A stretch of DNA of 64,000 nt from Tepidiformaceae bacterium (GTDB lineage Bacteria > Chloroflexota > Dehalococcoidia > Tepidiformales > Tepidiformaceae), in NCBI GenBank assembly GCA_958295975.1, contig OY282446.1, positions 2,085,289 through 2,149,288 on the forward strand, read 5' to 3'. This document shows, one piece after another, positions 46,243-54,586 of the stretch. Made by a program: the position numbers and the translations under genes. The notes below the pieces were generated by a model. The model saw only the letters and a list, made by a program, of their open reading frames with translations, was not told the origin of the DNA and made no database searches. Numbering within the stretch: the stretch's first letter is position 1; each line of letters begins with the position of its first letter.

Positions 46243-47150
46243 TGCGCTTCGGCATCGTCGCCACCTCCAGCGGCGCCATCGACGACCGCCTGGCGGAGCT
46301 GGACGCGCTCCGCTTCGACGCCCTCTACGTCGTCGATCACCCCTCCTTCGACCAGCCCGACGCCTGGAGCTGGCTCGCCTGGGCGGCGGGGCGCACGGAG
46401 CGCCTGCGGCTGGGCACGCACGTCACGGGCATGCCCTTCCACCACCCCTTCCGCCTTGCCAAACAGGTGGCCACCGTGGACCGCCTCTCCGGCGGGCGCG
46501 CCGTGCTCGGCATCGGCACGGGCTACGAACACGCCGACTTCGCCCCCTACGGCTTCGAGATGCTCGACTTCCGCGGGCGCGTGCGCCAGCTCGACGAGGG
46601 CGTCCGCGTGATCAAGGCGCTCTGGACGGAAGAGGCGGCGGAGTTCGCGGGCGAACGCTACCGGCTTGAGGGGGGCGCGGCCTTCGCGCCCAAGCCCGTG
46701 CAGCGGCCCCACCCGCCCGTCATCGTGGGGCTGAACCGCGACGGCATCCTGCTGCGGCTGGCGGCGCGCGAGGCGGACGGCCTCAACGCCTGGCAGCTCG
46801 GCCCCGCGCAGGTGGCCGCGCTGGCCGAACGGGCGCGCGAGGCGTGCGCCGCGGCGGGTCGCGATCCCGACGCCTTCGCCATCACCGCCGACGTCATCCT
46901 CGCGCGCGGCCAGACGCGCGCCGCGGCGGACGAGATCGCGGGCGGCATCGCCCGCATGGCGCGCGGCTGGGGACGCGCGGAGACGGTCACGCAGTGGGAC
47001 CACGGCGGCATCCTCCACGGCGACGCCGCCCACATGCGCGAACAGGTCGCCGCCTTCGCCGCCGCGGGCGTCTCCGAGCTCGCCGTCTCCTCCTCCGATT
47101 TCGACGACCTCGCCTGGTTCAGCGAGGAGGTCGCCGCGCCCGCCCCCTGA
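46242..47150 (+). CDS. LLM-class (luciferase-like, F420/FMN) oxidoreductase
   Basis: 302 aa TIM-barrel. LRLGTHVTGMPFHHPFRLAK, VDRLSGGRAVLGIGTGYEHA and the end SELAVSSSDFDDLAWFSEEV are typical of the LLM family. With F420 it would be a hydride-transfer enzyme, with FMN a monooxygenase. No F420 gene is in the window. It is the last gene of the plus-strand run 41473-47150. Confidence 0.9.
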   Translation: MRFGIVATSSGAIDDRLAELDALRFDALYVVDHPSFDQPDAWSWLAWAAGRTERLRLGTHVTGMPFHHPFRLAKQVATVDRLSGGRAVLGIGTGYEHADFAPYGFEMLDFRGRVRQLDEGVRVIKALWTEEAAEFAGERYRLEGGAAFAPKPVQRPHPPVIVGLNRDGILLRLAAREADGLNAWQLGPAQVAALAERAREACAAAGRDPDAFAITADVILARGQTRAAADEIAGGIARMARGWGRAETVTQWDHGGILHGDAAHMREQVAAFAAAGVSELAVSSSDFDDLAWFSEEVAAPAP

Positions 47151-47214
47151 CCCTCGCCCGCCCCGTTGACGGGCGCGATACGGCGCGCCTAGCATTGCGG
47201 GAGAGGTGCGGCAC

Positions 47215-49230
47215 ATGCGCGCACGCTGGCTGCGGTTCGGGCTGATGCTGGGCTTGGCGCTGGGCGTGGTGGCGCTGGCGCTGGCCGCGGGCATGTCGCG
47301 GGGCGGGGAATCGGTGGGGGCGCAAGGCGCGACGCTGTCGCCCGTGGCCACGCCCGCCGCCACGGCCACGCCCGCCGCCACGGCCACGCCCGCCGCCACG
47401 GCCACGCCCGCCGCCACGGCCACGCCCGCCGCCACGGCCACGCCCGCCGCCACGGCCACGGCCGCCACCACCGCCACGACGGAGACGCCCGCGACGGCCC
47501 TCCCCGCGAATCCGCCGACCTGCACGGCCACGACGCTGGGGGGCACGCGGGCGGCGAACGCGGCGCTGGCGGCGGACTGCGACACGCTGCTGGCAATCGA
47601 GAGCACGCTGGCGGGCACGGCCACGCTGAACTGGGCCCCCACGCTGGCGCTCACCTCGTGGGAGGGGATCACGGTCGGGGGGACGCCGAAGCGGGTGACG
47701 CGGCTGACCTTGATCGACAAGGGGCTGACGGGGAGCCTCCCCACGCAACTGGCGAATCTGACGGCGCTGACGGGGGTGTACCTCTACGACAACCGGCTGA
47801 CGGGGAGCATCCCCACGCAGCTGGGGAACCTGACGGCGCTGACGGGGCTGTGCCTGGACCGAAACGCGCTGAGCGGGGCGATTCCGACGCAGCTGGGGAG
47901 CCTGACGGGGCTGACGTCGCTGTGCGTGGGGGCGAACGGGCTGACGGGCGGCATCCCCACGCAGCTGGGGAACCTGACCGCGCTGCGGACGCTGCGGTTG
48001 GCGGCGAACAAGCTGACAGGCGGCATCCCGACGCAACTGGGGAACCTGACGGAGCTGCGGACGCTGAGCCTGTGGGGGAACAAGCTGTCCGGGGCGATTC
48101 CGACGCAACTCGGGGGATTGACGAAGCTGACGGCGTTCTACCTGGGGCAGAACGGGTTGACGGGGAGCATCCCCACGCAGTTGGGCGGGCTAACGGAGGT
48201 GAAGGGGCTGGAGCTGCACTCGAACGCCCTGACGGGGGCGATTCCGTCGGAGCTGGGGAGCCTGACGAAGCTGACACGGCTACGGCTGGAGAACAACCGG
48301 CTGAGCGGGAGCATCCCGGTGCAGCTGGGGAGCCTGACGGCGCTGACGCAACTGCTGCTGTGGGGCAACCAGCTGACGGGGAGCATCCCGACGGGCTTGG
48401 GGAGTCTGACGAAGCTGACGCAGCTGGAGTTGGAGAACAACCGGCTGACGGGGGCGATCCCGGCGGAGCTGGGGAGCCTGACCGCGCTCGTGACGCTGAA
48501 GCTGGCGGGCAACTCCCTCACGGGCTGCGTGCCGAACGCGCTGGCGGGGGTCACGACGCATGACCTTACGCGCGCCAGCGTGGCCTTCTGTCCCGCGCCC
48601 GCGCCGGTGCTGACGGTGCTCGCCGACGGCGTGGCGGGCGTGCTCATTCTGGAGTGGACGAGCACCGCGGCAGGAGTCACACGCTGGCAGTACCGCACTC
48701 GGGGACCGATTTGGGAGAGCGTTACCTCTCCAGCATGGGGAGCATGGACGAACATCCCCGGCAGTAATGCGGGCACGCGGAACTATCGACTCACGGGGTT
48801 GAGTAGCTACAGAGGTTACGACATAGAGGTCCGTGCTTGGGCAGCAGCTAGGGCGGGTAGAGCCTCTATCACATTTGAGGCTACCACGCTCCACATTGGC
48901 TCCGATAGCATCCCTGAGATGTATCCGAGACAGACTGTTGTTGGCGGGAAATCGTACCGTATCGGTGGCTTGGCCTATGTTATTGACGTTCCGGCGAGTA
49001 TTCGTGTTGTCGCAGGAAGTGGAGGGTACGGTTGGAATACCGGACTCACAGTGCAAGTGACTGACATAGGCAGTGGGAATTACTTCGTGATAGATGGGGA
49101 CACGGGAGAGATTTTGGAGAACAGCAGAGGCATTGCATCGGGAGCCATTGGATCTTCGGAGAGTTCGGCTACCGCACCGTTTGATCAGATGGTAGCATCC
49201 TTGCGATGGGTTGCGGTACCAACGCCATGA
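47215..49230 (+). CDS. secreted plant-type leucine-rich-repeat protein
   Basis: 671 aa from the ATG at 47215 (GGGAGAGG 8 bases ahead; the GTG at 47206 lies in the SD). Signal peptide at about 8-30; a Thr/Ala/Pro stalk of six TPAATA repeats at about 45-80; an N-cap (TTLGGTRAANAALAADCDTL); then 12 LRRs of 24 residues with consensus LTGSIPTQLGNLTALT. The closing cap is GCVPNALAG. After it comes an FN3-like segment (LEWTSTAAGVTRWQYRTRGP) and an unassigned AT-rich-coded region that ends FDQMVAS plus ten residues. Probably a surface or secreted binding protein. The stop overlaps the metzincin gene's ATG (ATGA). Confidence 0.88.
   Translation: MRARWLRFGLMLGLALGVVALALAAGMSRGGESVGAQGATLSPVATPAATATPAATATPAATATPAATATPAATATPAATATAATTATTETPATALPANPPTCTATTLGGTRAANAALAADCDTLLAIESTLAGTATLNWAPTLALTSWEGITVGGTPKRVTRLTLIDKGLTGSLPTQLANLTALTGVYLYDNRLTGSIPTQLGNLTALTGLCLDRNALSGAIPTQLGSLTGLTSLCVGANGLTGGIPTQLGNLTALRTLRLAANKLTGGIPTQLGNLTELRTLSLWGNKLSGAIPTQLGGLTKLTAFYLGQNGLTGSIPTQLGGLTEVKGLELHSNALTGAIPSELGSLTKLTRLRLENNRLSGSIPVQLGSLTALTQLLLWGNQLTGSIPTGLGSLTKLTQLELENNRLTGAIPAELGSLTALVTLKLAGNSLTGCVPNALAGVTTHDLTRASVAFCPAPAPVLTVLADGVAGVLILEWTSTAAGVTRWQYRTRGPIWESVTSPAWGAWTNIPGSNAGTRNYRLTGLSSYRGYDIEVRAWAAARAGRASITFEATTLHIGSDSIPEMYPRQTVVGGKSYRIGGLAYVIDVPASIRVVAGSGGYGWNTGLTVQVTDIGSGNYFVIDGDTGEILENSRGIASGAIGSSESSATAPFDQMVASLRWVAVPTP
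47347..47454. repeat. six 18-base tandem repeats coding a TPAATA stalk
   Basis: Six perfect copies of an 18-base unit (GCCACGCCCGCCGCCACG) followed by a partial one. It encodes a Thr/Ala/Pro spacer behind the signal peptide. Copy number probably varies between strains without frameshifts, since 18 is a multiple of 3. Confidence 0.9.
49181..49200 (+). repeat. 20-base element shared with 31860-31879 (copy 2)
   Basis: TTGATCAGATGGTAGCATCC at the 3' end of the LRR gene, one base different from the copy at 31860. It codes DQMVAS in the same position relative to the end of an LRR protein. Confidence 0.5.
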
Positions 49231-50762
49231 AGGCAGTGCTGGCTCTCCTTTTTGTGGTGTTGTATGCCATTTGTTCCGCTGCGCTTCCTGCTGGCGATAG
49301 GAAACCCAGCGTGCATGCCGACACTAATCACTCTGCGAAAGAATGTCTGTGGAAACCTGGACCGCGCGGGGCTGTGTATATTGGTGAGATCACTGGCGTG
49401 TGTGTTCCCGCAGTGGCAAGAAACCTCATCATCGGCAAAACGATCAAGGTCTGCAGCAGCGTCGCATCGTACGATGCTGCCACACAGGCAGCGATCACGA
49501 AGTGGAATACAGTGCTAAATCCGACCAATGGCAGCAAGATAGTCAACAGGAATATTCTCGAATGGAGCATGGATCGAAATTGTATGGCAGATGATACTCG
49601 AAATGAAATCAGCATAATTGTCGTGATCGATGCGACGTTCCCGGCGACCGCACGCTCAGTTCCACAGAACATCAAGGTTCTTGATACGGGGGAAGTCCAT
49701 CCTAACTATGCGTATATTGGGCAGTCGAGGATTGAAATTAATGAAATGCGATTGACCAGATCTATAAATTCAGAGTCGAGAACAAGGACAATAGAATCCG
49801 CTGACATGGAAAATTTTGAGGCAAATTTTAAAGCTGCCACTATTGCTCACGAAATTGGACATCTCATTGGTATTGCACATCCTCAAGAATTTGATTCGTA
49901 TGCAATATCTGCATGTAGTGAAGGAAACCCTCCGAAAATACCGCTGATGAAGCAGGCGGGAATGGAGGGGAATTGTGGAGATGGAAACTTGACGTCGTTG
50001 GACACTGGTTACTATAAGGGGATATATCAGCCAAATATGGTGTCAGGTTTGTCCGCCAGTTCGCCGCGCGCTGGGCAAGTCGAACTGACGTGGACCGCGA
50101 CGCACGTTCATGTCGAGAAGGACTTCGAGATACGGCGCTGCACGGGCAGAAAGACTGCCTGTAGCGCCACGAGTGCCAGCTGGACGAGCGCGAGAACAGT
50201 CACCGCGAACACCCGGTCGGTCACACTGACCGGACAAGGCTCCGGCTGGAAGAGCTATCGGGTGGTTTCGCGGACCAGCGCGCTCACGGGCGACGGGGCC
50301 GAGGCCGCATCCACGATCGTGGAAGTCAGGGTCGCGGCGGCGCCGGCGCCACCTCCAGTGATCCCGACCCCGGTCTATTGCACGGTAACGGTGGTGGCTG
50401 CCGAGGGCGGAACCGCCAGCGGCGGAGGCACGGTGCAATGTGACGTGGGGCGCGCCTCCTACTCTTCGCGGGCCAACCCGGGCTGGTGCGTCAACGGTTT
50501 CATGCCGCCGCCAGGCGCGACGGGCCAGGCAATCTACTTCACCACCTGTCCGCAGACGGGCGCGGGATACATCGTGCCGACGGAGGATGTGACCGTCACG
50601 GCTACCTTCATCCGGCGCTCGTCGCTCCCCCGGGGGCTGGACGAGACAGATGGGAGCACGCCTACGCCCACCGCGACCCCCACGCCTACCGCAACGGCCA
50701 CGCCGACCGCGACAGCCACGCCCACCGCCACGGCCACCCCGTCCGGCCCCTCGGGGCAGTAG
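49227..50762 (+). CDS. secreted metzincin (matrixin-like) metalloprotease
   Basis: 511 aa; I take the ATG at 49227 that overlaps the LRR stop (ATGA) over one 21 bases earlier because it gives a better signal peptide (KAVLALLFVVLYAICSAALP). The zinc motif H208-EIGHLIGIA-H218 is complete (HExxHxxGxxH), and a Met-turn may be at PLMKQAGM. After the protease domain (to about 270) come an FN3-like domain (GLSASSPRAGQVELTWTATH), an InlB-B-repeat-like domain (VVAAEGGTASGGGTV) and a TPTPTA tail. The DNA for the protease domain is AT-rich, the tail GC-rich. Probably released outside the cell; coupled to the LRR protein. Confidence 0.85.
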   Translation: MKAVLALLFVVLYAICSAALPAGDRKPSVHADTNHSAKECLWKPGPRGAVYIGEITGVCVPAVARNLIIGKTIKVCSSVASYDAATQAAITKWNTVLNPTNGSKIVNRNILEWSMDRNCMADDTRNEISIIVVIDATFPATARSVPQNIKVLDTGEVHPNYAYIGQSRIEINEMRLTRSINSESRTRTIESADMENFEANFKAATIAHEIGHLIGIAHPQEFDSYAISACSEGNPPKIPLMKQAGMEGNCGDGNLTSLDTGYYKGIYQPNMVSGLSASSPRAGQVELTWTATHVHVEKDFEIRRCTGRKTACSATSASWTSARTVTANTRSVTLTGQGSGWKSYRVVSRTSALTGDGAEAASTIVEVRVAAAPAPPPVIPTPVYCTVTVVAAEGGTASGGGTVQCDVGRASYSSRANPGWCVNGFMPPPGATGQAIYFTTCPQTGAGYIVPTEDVTVTATFIRRSSLPRGLDETDGSTPTPTATPTPTATATPTATATPTATATPSGPSGQ

Positions 50763-50796
50763 CGGGGGGCGCGGGCGGGGGCGTAGGCTGCGGGGC

Positions 50797-52128
50797 GTGA
50801 GCCTTCCCCTGCCCCTCGACGGCGTGCGCGTGATCGACCTCACGGGCGTGTGGGCGGGTTCCTTCTCGACGGTGCTGCTGGCCGACCTCGGCGCGGAGGT
50901 GCTGAAGGCCGAGAACCAGTACGTCTGGCAGCCGCTCACGCGCGGCTCGCGGGCGCACCCCACGGTGGAGGAGGTGCGCTCCTACCCCACGTCCATGACC
51001 TTCCCCAACGGCGAGCCCGGCCCGCGCCCGTGGAACTACTGCTCGCTGTTCGTGGGCATGTACCGCAACAAGCGCAGCTTCACGGTCGACCTGCGCCGCC
51101 CGGAGGGGCTGGCCATCCTCGGGCGCGTGGTCGCGCGCTCGGACGTGGTGCTGGAGAACAGCGCCGTGGGGGCCATGGAGAAGCTGGGCGTCACGTGGGA
51201 GTGGCTGCGCGAGCAGCGCGAGGACGTCATCTTCGTGCGCGCCTCGGGCTACGGGCTGACGGGCGACTACGCGGACGCGCGCACGCTGGGGACGCACCTG
51301 GAGGGGGTGATGGGGCACCAGCTGCTGCGCGGCTACGAGGGCGCGGGCCCCACCGTGCCCATCTTCGCCGCGGACTACGTGAGCGGCACGCAGATCGCGC
51401 TGGCCGTGCTCATGGCGCTCTGGCACCGGAACAACACGGGCACGGGGCAGTTCATCGAGCTGGCGCAGGCGGAGAACGCCGCCGCCATGTTCTCGCAGGC
51501 CTACCTGAACTACAGCCTCAACGGCGAGGTCGAGCAGACCATCGGCAACCGCTCCGTCTACGCCGCCGACGGGGAGGCGCCCTGCGGCGTCTACCCCTGC
51601 CGCGCGGAGGGCGAGGCGGAGGCGGGCGGCGACCGCTGGATCGCCATCACCGTGACCGGCGAGGCCGAATGGCTGGCGCTGCGCTCGGCCATGGGCGATC
51701 CCGCCTGGGCCGCCGCGCCCGAGCTGGCCAGCGCCGCGGGCCGCGCCGCCCGCCAGGACGCCATCGACGCGCGCATCGGGGAATGGACGCGGCAGTTCGA
51801 CGACGAGGCGCTGTTCCACCGCCTGCAGGAGGCGGGCGTGGCCGCCGCCCCCGTGCTCCCGTCCTGGCGCGTGCTCGCCGACGCGCACGTGCGCGCCCGC
51901 GGCCTCTACCGCGAGTGCGACCTGCCCGACGGCGTGGGGCGCTACGCCTGCCCCACGCCGCTCTACGCCCTGCCCGACAGCGAGGGGGGCATCCGCCGCG
52001 CGCCCGTGGCCATGGGGCAGGACAACGACTACGTCTACCGCGAGCTGCTGGGCGTCTCCGACGGGGAGTACGCGCGGCTCGTGGCGGAGGGGCACATCGC
52101 CGACGGGTTCCACGAATCCGTGCGCTGA
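50797..52128 (+). CDS. CaiB/BaiF-type family III CoA-transferase
   Basis: 443 aa from the GTG at 50797. LDGVRVIDLTGVWAGSFSTV, GAEVLKAEN, MYRNKRSFTVDLRRPEG, DVVLENSAVGAMEKLG and the probable catalytic Asp in FAADYVSGTQIAL. A somewhat long form, with an insertion at about 38-72 rich in Pro/Arg/Tyr. It begins about 35 bases after the metzincin gene and the next gene, a methyltransferase, is on the same strand 29 bases on. Confidence 0.92.
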   Translation: MSLPLPLDGVRVIDLTGVWAGSFSTVLLADLGAEVLKAENQYVWQPLTRGSRAHPTVEEVRSYPTSMTFPNGEPGPRPWNYCSLFVGMYRNKRSFTVDLRRPEGLAILGRVVARSDVVLENSAVGAMEKLGVTWEWLREQREDVIFVRASGYGLTGDYADARTLGTHLEGVMGHQLLRGYEGAGPTVPIFAADYVSGTQIALAVLMALWHRNNTGTGQFIELAQAENAAAMFSQAYLNYSLNGEVEQTIGNRSVYAADGEAPCGVYPCRAEGEAEAGGDRWIAITVTGEAEWLALRSAMGDPAWAAAPELASAAGRAARQDAIDARIGEWTRQFDDEALFHRLQEAGVAAAPVLPSWRVLADAHVRARGLYRECDLPDGVGRYACPTPLYALPDSEGGIRRAPVAMGQDNDYVYRELLGVSDGEYARLVAEGHIADGFHESVR

Positions 52129-52157
52129 GCCGCGCGCGCCGGGCTATCCTGTGCGCC

Positions 52158-52991
52158 ATGACGGCGGCCGAACGCTACCGCGAGATGGTCGAGGCGGTCG
52201 ACGCGCAGCGGCGCGAGCTGGGGCTGGACGTCTACGACGCCGCGCGCTGGAGCCGCAACGCGCCCTCCTACCGCTTCGACCCGCGCCGCCCGCTCGACCC
52301 GAACCTCGCGCTGCTGGCCGGATACGTGCGCGCGGACGACCGCGTGATCGACGTGGGCGGCGGCGCGGGACGCATCGGCCTGCCGCTGGCGCTGCGCTGC
52401 CGCGCGCTCACCAACGTCGAGCCCGCGCCCGGCATGGGCGAGGTCTTTCTGGAACTGGCCGCGGAGGCCGGCATCGGCAACGCCGCGCTCGCGCCCCACG
52501 CCTGGCTCGACGCGGAGGCCGAGGGCGACGTGGCGGTCAGCGTCGACGTCGTCTACTTCGTGCGCGAGATCGCGGAATTCCTGCGGAAGCTCGACCGCGC
52601 CGCCGCGCGCCGCGCCGCCATCTGGATCTGGAGTCCCACGCCGCCCGCCATGAACGCCCGCCTCTTCGCCATCGCGCACGGCGTGGAGCAGGCTCCCGCG
52701 CCCGGCCACCGCGAGCTGCTGCCCGTGCTCTGGGAGCTGGGGCTGCTGCCGGAGGTGCGCCTGCTGCCCGAACCGTTCGCCTGGCCCGAGGCCGCGCCGC
52801 TGCCCGCGAACGAGGATGAGGCCGTCGCCTTCGCCCTGAACGCGGTGGATGCGGCGCAGACGCCGGGCGCGGCGGAGCGGGTGGCCGCGCGGCTCGACGA
52901 GCTGTTCGCGCGCGACGCCGGGGGGCCGTGGCGTCCTGTGTGGCGTCCGCCCATGCGGGGCCTGCTGATCACGTGGGAGACGGCGCGCTGA
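52158..52991 (+). CDS. class I SAM-dependent methyltransferase-like protein
   Basis: 277 aa. DDRVIDVGGGAGRIGLPLAL is the SAM-binding motif I. The post-I strand (LTNVEPAPGM) has Glu, and VSVDVVYFVREIAEFLRKLD is motif IV-like. The remainder (WIWSPTPPAMNARLFAIAHG) looks like a cap. The substrate is unknown. The next gene overlaps its end. Confidence 0.75.
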   Translation: MTAAERYREMVEAVDAQRRELGLDVYDAARWSRNAPSYRFDPRRPLDPNLALLAGYVRADDRVIDVGGGAGRIGLPLALRCRALTNVEPAPGMGEVFLELAAEAGIGNAALAPHAWLDAEAEGDVAVSVDVVYFVREIAEFLRKLDRAAARRAAIWIWSPTPPAMNARLFAIAHGVEQAPAPGHRELLPVLWELGLLPEVRLLPEPFAWPEAAPLPANEDEAVAFALNAVDAAQTPGAAERVAARLDELFARDAGGPWRPVWRPPMRGLLITWETAR

Positions 52992-54544
52992 CCAGCGCCC
53001 GGACGTTTCTCAGCCGCGTCCGCGCGACGCCACCGCGGCCCGAGCGCTTCACCCTGCTCCTGTGCGGCATCGCCCTGCTGGGCGTGGCGCTCGTCCTGCT
53101 GCGCGAGGCCGCCCACGGCGGGGTGCTCCACGGCGACTCCGTCAACTACATCGGCGTCGCCCGGCGGCTGCAGGACGGGGACGGATTCGCGGGCTTCCTC
53201 GGCCAGCACTACACGTCCTTCCCGCCGCTCTACCCGATGCTGCTGGCGGCGGCGGGGTTTTTCGTCCTCGACCCCCACGCGGTGGCGGGCCCCTTCAACG
53301 CGGCCTGCTTCGGGTTGACCGTGCTCGCGCTCGGCTGGTGGCTGCGCTGGTGCGGCGTCGCCCGCCCGTTCGCGGCGCTGGGCTGCCTCGCCGCGGCCCT
53401 CGCCATCCCGCTGGCCAACATCGCCTCGCTCGCCATGGCCGAAGCGCCCTTCATCCTGCTCACGCTGCTCGCGCTCATGGGGACGGCGGCGCACCTGAAC
53501 GGCGGCGGACGGCCGGCGCTGCTGTGGGCGGCGCTGCTCGCGGCGCTCGCCTGCCTCGCGCGCTACATCGGCGTCGCCCTGGCGCTCGCCGTGGCGCCGC
53601 TGCTGCTGTTCCGGCGCGGCGTCCCGCCATCGGAGCGCGCGCGGCGTCTGGCCGTCTGGGCGACGCTGACGGCGCTCCCCCTCGCGCTCTGGCCGCTGCG
53701 CAACCTCGCGCTCACCGGAAAGCCCGCGGGCATCCGCTCGACCCTGGACCTTTCGCCACGCCAGCTGCTGGACGCCACGGTCGACGTCGCGGCGGACTGG
53801 ACGTTCCTCGTCCCGCCGTCGGGGGGAGCGATCGGGACCGTGACGGAGGCGGCGACCCTCGCGCTGCTGGCCGCGGGGGCGCTGGCGGTCGCGGCCACGG
53901 GCTGGCGCGTGGCGAACGACGCGCGCGCGCGTGCGAGCTGGCTGACGGCCAGCTGCTTCGTGGCCGCGTTCACCGCCCTCTACCTCTTCATCCACGCGGA
54001 GCTCTCCACGACGGCGAGCCTCTCGCGGCCGCTGCTCCCCCTCATCGTCCCCGCCATCTTCCTGCTGACGCTGGCGGCGGACCGGCTCTGGCGCCGCGGG
54101 ACGCGCGCGACGCTCCCGCGCATCGCCGCCGCCGCCCTCGCGGGCGCGCTCGCCCTCTGGACGCTGGGGAACGCGGCGCTCACCGCGCACGCCATCGCGC
54201 GGGACGACCTGGTCTCGCTGCTGCCCGCCTGGACCGTGCACTGGCAGGGGGAGTACGCGACGGTGGAATGGTTCGGCGAAGCGGAAGGCGCGGAGTTCCT
54301 CTCGAACCGGCGCGACCTGCTGTACATCGCCCTCGGCCCCGCCAACCGCTACCGCTACCTGCCGGAGTCGCGGGACCGCATGGCGCGGCTGATCGACGGC
54401 GCGGAGGCGGGAACCTGGGTCGTCTGGTTCCACGACTGGCCCGCGAGCCGCGGCTACGGCCTCGCCGAGTTGCGGGCGTCGCCCGCGCTGGAGGAAGCGG
54501 CGGCGTTTCCCGACGGCGTCATCCTGCGCGTGCGCGAGCGCTGA
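52973..54544 (+). CDS. GT-C-type membrane glycosyltransferase
   Basis: About 523 aa; the start is uncertain (GTG at 52973, or CTG at 52988 overlapping the methyltransferase stop). About 11 hydrophobic segments. The first extracellular loop has HGDSVNYIGVARRLQDGDGF and SFPPLYPMLLAAAG, like polyprenyl-phosphate-sugar-dependent PMT/ArnT-like enzymes, with Asp-Ser in place of the usual Asp-Glu. A C-terminal soluble part of about 100 residues follows. It would add sugars to lipids or proteins on the outer side of the membrane. Confidence 0.75.
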   Translation: MGDGALTSARTFLSRVRATPPRPERFTLLLCGIALLGVALVLLREAAHGGVLHGDSVNYIGVARRLQDGDGFAGFLGQHYTSFPPLYPMLLAAAGFFVLDPHAVAGPFNAACFGLTVLALGWWLRWCGVARPFAALGCLAAALAIPLANIASLAMAEAPFILLTLLALMGTAAHLNGGGRPALLWAALLAALACLARYIGVALALAVAPLLLFRRGVPPSERARRLAVWATLTALPLALWPLRNLALTGKPAGIRSTLDLSPRQLLDATVDVAADWTFLVPPSGGAIGTVTEAATLALLAAGALAVAATGWRVANDARARASWLTASCFVAAFTALYLFIHAELSTTASLSRPLLPLIVPAIFLLTLAADRLWRRGTRATLPRIAAAALAGALALWTLGNAALTAHAIARDDLVSLLPAWTVHWQGEYATVEWFGEAEGAEFLSNRRDLLYIALGPANRYRYLPESRDRMARLIDGAEAGTWVVWFHDWPASRGYGLAELRASPALEEAAAFPDGVILRVRER

Positions 54545-54586
54545 CGCTTGCGCCACGGGGAGCGCCCCTGTAGCCTTCACGCCGTC

